A stretch of 10,688 nt of DNA from JBKEDC01 sp047974225 (GTDB lineage Bacteria; Bacteroidota; Bacteroidia; Bacteroidales; Prolixibacteraceae). The stretch's first letter is position 1. Each line of letters starts with the position of its first letter. Positions 6,610-10,688 of the stretch are shown here, piece by piece. The notes beneath the pieces are model-generated. The model did not search any database. It worked only from the letters and a program-made list of their open reading frames with translations, and was not told the DNA's origin. The translations under genes and the position numbers were made by a program. Where the stretch lies: assembly GCA_047974225.1 (NCBI GenBank), contig JBKECD010000085.1:1-10688 (forward strand), read 5' to 3'.

Positions 6610-7068
6610 ATGAATATCATAGAACCCAATACCATCCCTTATTCATTCGACACGCTAGGTTGGCGCATCGTGCTGGGATTGCTTGTGCTGTCGGTTTTGC
6701 TGGCTGCATTTCTGCTTTGGCGAAAGTGGAAGCGGAACAAATATCGAAGAGATGGCATTCGCCTAGTGCAAAGCAGCACCAGCATGGCTGAAATCAATCA
6801 TCAGATGAAGCTCACCGCCCTAAAACTGTGGGAGCGTGAGCGAGTGGCAGCCTTGCAAGGCGTGGAATGGCTCATCTTTCTCAACTCCACGATGAAAAAC
6901 GCCTACACTGAAACACATCTTTTTGAAGCTATGGCAGAGGCTATTTATAGCGGAAAGAAAGATGAAGAGTTGTTGAAGGAGTTTAAAAATCTTGCAGAAA
7001 TGTGGTTTTTGGGGCATAAGAGGGAAGAGGGAAGAGGGAAGAGGGAAGAGGGAAGAGTTGTGAAATAA
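6610..7068 (+). CDS. DUF4381-like single-pass membrane protein
   Basis: The protein is 152 aa from ATG 6610. After a short N-terminus (MNIIEPNTIPYSFDT) comes one strong transmembrane segment (about residues 18-36: WRIVLGLLVLSVLLAAFLLW region). It continues with a very basic stretch (RKWKRNKYRR), then a soluble helical domain with WERERVAALQG and EWLIFLNSTM. Size, topology and position between DUF58 and the first VWA gene fit the DUF4381 family of MoxR/VWA operons. The function is unknown; it is presumably a membrane subunit of the complex. I prefer ATG 6610 because of the A-rich leader and the conserved-looking start, but ATG 6565 in the upstream heptamer repeat is in frame and would add 15 residues. 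The tail REEGRGKREEGRV is encoded by a GAGGGAA array and is unlikely to be structural. Confidence 0.75.
   Translation: MNIIEPNTIPYSFDTLGWRIVLGLLVLSVLLAAFLLWRKWKRNKYRRDGIRLVQSSTSMAEINHQMKLTALKLWERERVAALQGVEWLIFLNSTMKNAYTETHLFEAMAEAIYSGKKDEELLKEFKNLAEMWFLGHKREEGRGKREEGRVVK
7020..7061 (+). repeat. Heptamer tandem repeat (GAGGGAA)5 GAGTTGT
   Basis: There are five exact units from 7020 to 7054, then GAGTTGT. The array encodes the C-terminus of the DUF4381-like protein, and stop codons follow at once (TGAAATAA). It forms the left border of the four-helix-bundle gene and is inverted relative to the array at 7429-7459. Confidence 0.95.
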
Positions 7069-7083
7069 GTTAAATAAGAGGAT

Positions 7084-7467
7084 ATGATAAAAGATTATAA
7101 GGAGCTTATAGTTTGGCAAAAGGCAATGGATGCAACAGTTGAGATTTATAGGTTGGTGAAATTGCTTCCTAAAGAAGAAACCTATGCTTTAAGTGATCAG
7201 ATGCGGCGAGCAGCTGTGTCAATACCAAGTAATATAGCAGAAGGGCAATCTCGAAATTCGAGTAAAGATTATGCTCGATTTCTTGCAATGGCTAAAGGTT
7301 CGAGGGCAGAGTTGGAAACTCAATTGCTACTTTGCGTAAGAGTTGGTTACCTGACCAATGATGATATATCTGTGGTGATTGATTTGCTTTCGGAAATAAG
7401 TAAGATAATAAATGCAATACAGAGGAAGCTAACTCCTCCTCCCTCCTCCCTCCTCCCTCTCCCCTAA
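7084..7467 (+). CDS. Four-helix bundle protein (S23 / 23S rRNA intervening-sequence type)
   Basis: The 127-aa protein has the hallmarks of the four-helix bundle family first described as ORFs in 23S rRNA intervening sequences. The N-terminus is YKELIVWQKAMDATVEIYRL, followed by the signature QMRRAAVSIPSNIAEGQSR and the ARFLAMAKGSRAELETQLLL helix. The molecular function is unknown; Avd proteins of diversity-generating retroelements are distant relatives, but no reverse transcriptase is present here. ATG 7084 follows an AGAGG at suitable distance. The gene is not a normal Bat operon member. Positions 7141-7200 are 35% GC, against 55% at 8101-8160 in batA. Inverted heptamer arrays flank it. The tail LTPPPSSLLPLP is encoded by the right-hand array. 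I infer an inserted cassette that keeps the operon's transcription continuous. Confidence 0.93.
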   Translation: MIKDYKELIVWQKAMDATVEIYRLVKLLPKEETYALSDQMRRAAVSIPSNIAEGQSRNSSKDYARFLAMAKGSRAELETQLLLCVRVGYLTNDDISVVIDLLSEISKIINAIQRKLTPPPSSLLPLP

Positions 7468-7478
7468 TCCCTAATGTT
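7429..7478 (-). repeat. Heptamer tandem repeat (GAGGGAG on minus strand), right border of four-helix gene
   Basis: On the plus strand the units read TAACTCC, TCCTCCC three times, TCTCCCC, TAATCCC and TAATGTT, with 7-nt spacing from 7430 to 7478. On the minus strand this is (GAGGGAG)3, GAG, GAGTTAG reading into the gene. That mirrors the left border (GAGGGAA)5 GAGTTGT. It contains the four-helix gene's stop codon (TAA 7465) and abuts the batA ATG at 7479. Confidence 0.9.
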
Positions 7479-8459
7479 ATGTTCGAACTAGCATACAAAT
7501 ACACATACCTACTTTTGCCATTACCTTTATTAGTGTTTTGGCTTTTGCCGCCGCTCAAGCAGCGCACCGAAGCTTTGCGCTTTCCCACCTTTCACCAAGC
7601 AGAGGAGGCGAGTGGAAGCAAGGCGAGCAAGCGAGCGTGGATTTCCCGGCGCAATGTGGGGCAGTGGATATTCCTCTATCTCATTTGGTTTTCTTTGCTC
7701 ACTGCCTTAGCCTCGCCTCGATTGGTGGGCGAACCGCAGAAGAAGGTCAAAACCGCACGCAATTTTGTCATTGCTGCCGACATTTCCTTTAGCATGGCGA
7801 GCAAGGATTGGCACATTGAGGGCGAACCCCACACCCGTTGGGAGGGCGTGAAGTCGGTGCTCAAAGAGTTCATCACCCAACGCCAAAGCGACCGACTAGG
7901 GCTGGTCTTCTTCGGAACAAACGCCTACCTCCAAGTGCCACTCACCACCGATATTCAGGTGGTGGACTATATGCTCGACCAAACCGATGTGGGCATGGCG
8001 GGGCAAATGACCAGCATCGGCAAGGCGATTGGCTATTCCATGAAGATATTCGAGGGCGACACCATTCAGCAGAAAGTCATGCTCCTTATCACCGATGGGC
8101 AAGATGATGGACGAGGAATGCTCCCACTCGATGCTGCCAAAACCGCTGCGCAAGACAGCATCAAGATATACACCATCGGCATTGGCGAACCCACCGGAAG
8201 CAATGATGGACTCGATGAACAGACGCTTCGAGATGTTGCCGAAACCACCGGCGGAGAATACTTCCTTGCGCAAGACCCCGAGCAATTGCAAGCCGCCTAT
8301 CGCACGCTCAACGAACTCGAACCGGTGGAATATGAAGCCGACGACAATGTGCCAACGACACTATTATATATGTATCCGTTAGCGGCAGCAGTGCTACTTT
8401 CGCTACTCATGACTTTTGTGCAAACGATTATCAAATTGACTAAAAACAGAAAAGACTGA
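7479..8459 (+). CDS. batA: BatA-like VWA domain membrane protein
   Basis: A 326-aa inner-membrane protein with a von Willebrand A domain, one of the core Bat/aerotolerance proteins. Two N-terminal hydrophobic segments (about 8-25 and 62-79) precede the VWA domain, and a third (about 296-316) follows it. The MIDAS is complete: DISFS (Asp101, Ser103, Ser105), Thr178 in MTSIGKA and Asp206 in LLITDGQD. Metal binding is therefore likely. The SPR after the second membrane segment is characteristic of the family. ATG 7479 lies directly after the heptamer array; an ATG at 7474 is out of frame. The stop codon overlaps the next gene's start by one base (TGATG), implying coupled translation. This is the only junction between DUF58 and batD without a short repeat. 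Confidence 0.92.
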   Translation: MFELAYKYTYLLLPLPLLVFWLLPPLKQRTEALRFPTFHQAEEASGSKASKRAWISRRNVGQWIFLYLIWFSLLTALASPRLVGEPQKKVKTARNFVIAADISFSMASKDWHIEGEPHTRWEGVKSVLKEFITQRQSDRLGLVFFGTNAYLQVPLTTDIQVVDYMLDQTDVGMAGQMTSIGKAIGYSMKIFEGDTIQQKVMLLITDGQDDGRGMLPLDAAKTAAQDSIKIYTIGIGEPTGSNDGLDEQTLRDVAETTGGEYFLAQDPEQLQAAYRTLNELEPVEYEADDNVPTTLLYMYPLAAAVLLSLLMTFVQTIIKLTKNRKD

Positions 8460-10207
8460 TGCGAGAAATAATAACCGACATATTATCCTTCAACACCACA
8501 CAATTCCACTTCCTCCGCCCCGAATGCCTATGGTTTTTTGTGCCGGCTGGATTGGCGTTGCTGCTGATTCTCTTCAACACCAAGCAAAAAAACAAGTGGA
8601 AGAAAGTGATTGCGCCTGCCCTCCAGCCCTACATGTTCACCAAAGAACGGCATGCATCGGTGAGCTTCCCCGTCATCATGTTTGTCGTCTTGATGGTGCT
8701 AAGCATCATGGCATTGGCTGGTCCCACATGGAAGATGAAGGACGAAGCCGGCAAACGAAATGAAGCGCAGCTGGTGATTGCCCTCGATGCCTCGCTTTCG
8801 ATGATGGCGGAAGATGTGCAGCCCAACCGTTTGGAGCGTGCTAAGTTCAAAATCAAAGACCTCCTCGATGCCAATCCACGTGCCCGAGTGAGCCTTTACG
8901 CCTATTCGGGATTGCCCTTCTTGGTCGTTCCGCCTTGCGATGATTACAGTCTGGTGAAGCTCCATCTCGATGCCATTAAGCCCGCCATCATGCCGGTGCA
9001 AGGCACGAACTTGCAAGCCATGATTGCGCAAGCCGACTCAGCCCTGCTGAAAGTGAAAGCTCCGAGCACCCTGCTGATAGTCAGCGATGTGCTGCATGCG
9101 CAAGAAGCCGAACTCATCCGCCAATTTGCCGACAGCACGATTCATCGAGTGGAAATTTTGGCTTTAGGTTCGCTCGTGGGAGCGCAAGTGCCCATCAACA
9201 AGCAGAAGAAGCCAGCCACCGATGCCAACGGCAATGTGGTCATTTCGAAGCTCGACCCCCAAGTGCTGATTGACCTCTCGAAGCACCCCAAGATTACCGT
9301 CAATACGCCCACGCTCGACAAGTCTGATATGCAGCTTTTGGCGAAGCGAATCAGTCAAAACCTCTACTTCACCGATGATGCCGAACTGAGTGCCGAAGAT
9401 TGGGACGACATGGGCTATCTCTTCATTATTGTCATTGTGCTGGTGATGCCTTTTTGGTTTCGCCGAGGGTGGATGATTCCTTATTGCGTCATTGGCTTTG
9501 CGCTCACCAGCTGTCAGTCGCAAGAGTGGAAAGACCTATGGCAAACGCCCGACTATCATGCGCAGCAGCTCTATGATGCCGGTGAATATGATGCCGCAGC
9601 CGATGAATTTCAATCGCCGATGCACAAAGGTGTGGCGTATTTCATGGCTGGAAACTATGATGCCGCCGCGCAAATCTTCGAACAAGATTCTTCGGCAAAC
9701 TCGCTCTTCAACCTCAGCTTGTGCTATTCGCAACTGGGCGACTATCAGCGTGCTTTGGAGGTGATTGAATTGGCTTCGGAAAAAGAACCCGACAATGCCG
9801 CTTTTCAAGCATGGCTTCAGCAGACTAAGCACAACAAAATGCAGGCGGATTCCATCGAGTGGGGCGGCAGCGATGTGCTTCGCATGGACGAAGAAGACAA
9901 GAAAAAAGAAAAATTTGAAGCCCAAGAAGCCAAAAGCAAAGACGATGAATTGACCTCCGACACCGAAGTGGATGAACTCCCTAAAGATGGCAAGCGGATA
10001 GCCGATGAAGTGGAATCGGGCAAGAGCAAGGCGGAGGAACTAGAAGAAGTGCCCGAGGATTTCAAGCTCGGCAAAGAGAAATTGCCCGCCAACATCCTCA
10101 TGCAAGGCATTTCCGAAGACCCTCAGGAGTTCCTCAGCAGAAGATTTAAATATCAGTATAAAAAACAGTTCCCTGATGGGGTGGTAATTATGAATGATGA
10201 ATTATGA
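8459..10207 (+). CDS. BatB-like VWA protein fused to TPR domain (BatB-BatC)
   Basis: The 582-aa protein combines two Bat functions. Hydrophobic segments lie at about 23-39 and 70-88. They are followed by a VWA domain with intact MIDAS: DASLS (Asp110, Ser112, Ser114), Thr183 in QGTNLQ and Asp210 in LIVSD. A third membrane segment (about 319-333) is followed by RRGW, a fourth hydrophobic stretch (339-351) and Cys352. TPR-like repeats come next (about 357-455, for example LYDAGEYDAAADEF and AYFMAGNYDAAAQIF), then a long acidic/Lys-rich linker and a conserved-looking end (DPQEFLSRRFKYQYKK). BatB and BatC are separate in the Bacteroides fragilis bat operon; the VWA-TM-TPR layout is known from MoxR operons elsewhere. 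TPRs suggest protein-protein interaction. The last residues (IMNDEL) and the stop come from a heptamer repeat. Confidence 0.9.
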   Translation: MREIITDILSFNTTQFHFLRPECLWFFVPAGLALLLILFNTKQKNKWKKVIAPALQPYMFTKERHASVSFPVIMFVVLMVLSIMALAGPTWKMKDEAGKRNEAQLVIALDASLSMMAEDVQPNRLERAKFKIKDLLDANPRARVSLYAYSGLPFLVVPPCDDYSLVKLHLDAIKPAIMPVQGTNLQAMIAQADSALLKVKAPSTLLIVSDVLHAQEAELIRQFADSTIHRVEILALGSLVGAQVPINKQKKPATDANGNVVISKLDPQVLIDLSKHPKITVNTPTLDKSDMQLLAKRISQNLYFTDDAELSAEDWDDMGYLFIIVIVLVMPFWFRRGWMIPYCVIGFALTSCQSQEWKDLWQTPDYHAQQLYDAGEYDAAADEFQSPMHKGVAYFMAGNYDAAAQIFEQDSSANSLFNLSLCYSQLGDYQRALEVIELASEKEPDNAAFQAWLQQTKHNKMQADSIEWGGSDVLRMDEEDKKKEKFEAQEAKSKDDELTSDTEVDELPKDGKRIADEVESGKSKAEELEEVPEDFKLGKEKLPANILMQGISEDPQEFLSRRFKYQYKKQFPDGVVIMNDEL

Positions 10208-10219
10208 ATGATGAATTGG
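10185..10219 (+). repeat. Heptamer tandem repeat (GAATTAT/GAATGAT) at batBC-batD junction
   Basis: The units are TAATTAT, GAATGAT, GAATTAT, GAATGAT and GAATTGG. TGA and ATG occur in all three frames. TGA 10205-10207 ends the upstream gene, and ATG 10204-10206 overlaps it as the batD start. The array runs directly into TTGGCTTCGCACT (10216-10228), which is identical to 6570-6582 at the DUF58/DUF4381 junction. Confidence 0.93.
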
Positions 10220-10688
10220 CTTCGCACTTGAGCACTCGAGTACTTGAGCACTTGAGTACTTTAAAAAAACACCTACACCTAATCCTATTCGCCCTATTGG
10301 CAATTCAAGCGAGCAACGCCCACGCGCAATCTTGCTTTGCGCAAGTGAGTGTCAGTCCGCGCGAAGGCGTGGTGCGGCAGCCTTTCAAAGTGAGCATTTC
10401 GGTGCACACCACCACATGGTTCACTTCGCCCTTGCAATTCCAAAACCTGCAAGTCGACAACGCCTTCATCTTGCCCTACACGCAGACCACGCCCAGCACC
10501 AGTTATATCAACAAGAAGAAATATGCCACGCTCACGTTTTATTATGTGGTCTATCCTTTTGTGGAGGGCGAACTCACGATTCCCTCGCTAAACATCACCG
10601 CCAACACGCCACCCGAGGGCGACTATAAAGGTGTGCCCACGGAAATTCACACCAAAGCGCAGAAGATAAAAGTAAACGCTGTGCCAAC
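10204..10688 (+). CDS. batD: BatD-like exported protein, N-terminal part (runs off window)
   Basis: The frame stays open from ATG 10204 to the window end (161 codons), with the 3' part missing. The start overlaps the batBC stop (ATGA). The first 20 or so residues (MNDELASHLSTRVLEHLSTL) are encoded by heptamer and octamer repeats. A signal peptide core follows (KKHLHLILFALLAIQASNAHA), with likely cleavage near AHA-Q. The exported part begins VSVSPREGVVRQPFKVSISV and has WFTSPLQFQNLQVDNAFI and YYVVYPFVEGELTIPSLNI, which fit the beta-rich repeats of BatD proteins: a "protective" N-terminal motif, then a P-x-F/L-x-IP strand. The original start may have been nearer the LKK. Position after BatB-BatC supports the call. 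BatD is thought to be a periplasmic part of the Bat complex. Confidence 0.75.
   Translation, partial: MNDELASHLSTRVLEHLSTLKKHLHLILFALLAIQASNAHAQSCFAQVSVSPREGVVRQPFKVSISVHTTTWFTSPLQFQNLQVDNAFILPYTQTTPSTSYINKKKYATLTFYYVVYPFVEGELTIPSLNITANTPPEGDYKGVPTEIHTKAQKIKVNAVP
10228..10259 (+). repeat. Octamer tandem repeat TTGAGCAC / TTGAGTAC
   Basis: Four consecutive octamers: TTGAGCAC, TCGAGTAC, TTGAGCAC and TTGAGTAC. They follow the TTGGCTTCGCACT block and precede an A run, so the array lies inside the 5' coding part of batD. It encodes LSTRVLEHLST. Because eight is not a multiple of three, each copy gained or lost would change the frame relative to ATG 10204. Confidence 0.93.

Noticed and set aside
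6558..6791. 77-codon frame starting at the ATG that overlaps the DUF58 stop
   Set aside because: It is the wrong frame over the clearly coding DUF4381-like gene. Only its first residues (ELASH) are of interest, as a repeat signature shared with BatD.
7084..7467. Diversity-generating retroelement Avd gene
   Set aside because: The protein belongs to the same broad four-helix fold, but no reverse transcriptase, template repeat or variable repeat is seen nearby.

Overview
The window looks like a chromosomal segment of a Bacteroidales bacterium, probably Prevotella-like. The evidence is Bacteroidetes-type -7 promoter boxes (TAnnTTTG), A-rich rather than Shine-Dalgarno leaders, the protein sequences, and a Bat-type (aerotolerance) gene cluster. 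Genus-level placement is inference.

Layout. Positions 1-198 hold 4.6 copies of a 43-bp tandem repeat cut by the window edge. Positions 199-1011 have no convincing gene but contain two long imperfect inverted repeats (578-705 and 782-970). On the minus strand follow cytidylate kinase (cmk, 1012-1737), transketolase (tkt, 1839-3863, with its own terminator and promoter) and a small lipoprotein of unknown function (4020-4301). After a divergent intergenic gap, a plus-strand operon runs from 4589 off the right edge: MoxR AAA+ ATPase, DUF58 protein, a single-pass DUF4381-like protein, a four-helix-bundle (S23/IVS-type) protein, BatA-like VWA protein, a BatB-like VWA protein fused to TPRs (BatC-like), and the start of a BatD-like protein.

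How the genes work together. MoxR, DUF58 and the VWA/TPR/BatD proteins are a recognised co-occurring set. It is thought to form an envelope-associated complex in which the MoxR ATPase acts on or through MIDAS-bearing VWA proteins, giving stress tolerance or helping assemble other complexes. BatA/BatBC and BatBC/BatD overlap by 1 and 4 nt, suggesting translational coupling.

The most unusual feature is how short repeats occupy the operon's gene junctions. MoxR/DUF58 is spanned by an inverted pair of 30-bp GC-rich palindromes, and a third copy encodes the end of cmk. DUF58/DUF4381 and BatBC/BatD carry homologous composite elements made of TTATGA-containing heptamers, which supply stop and start codons in all three frames. 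The AT-rich four-helix-bundle gene is bracketed by inverted heptamer arrays and looks like a cassette inserted into the operon. Several protein termini are therefore repeat-encoded.
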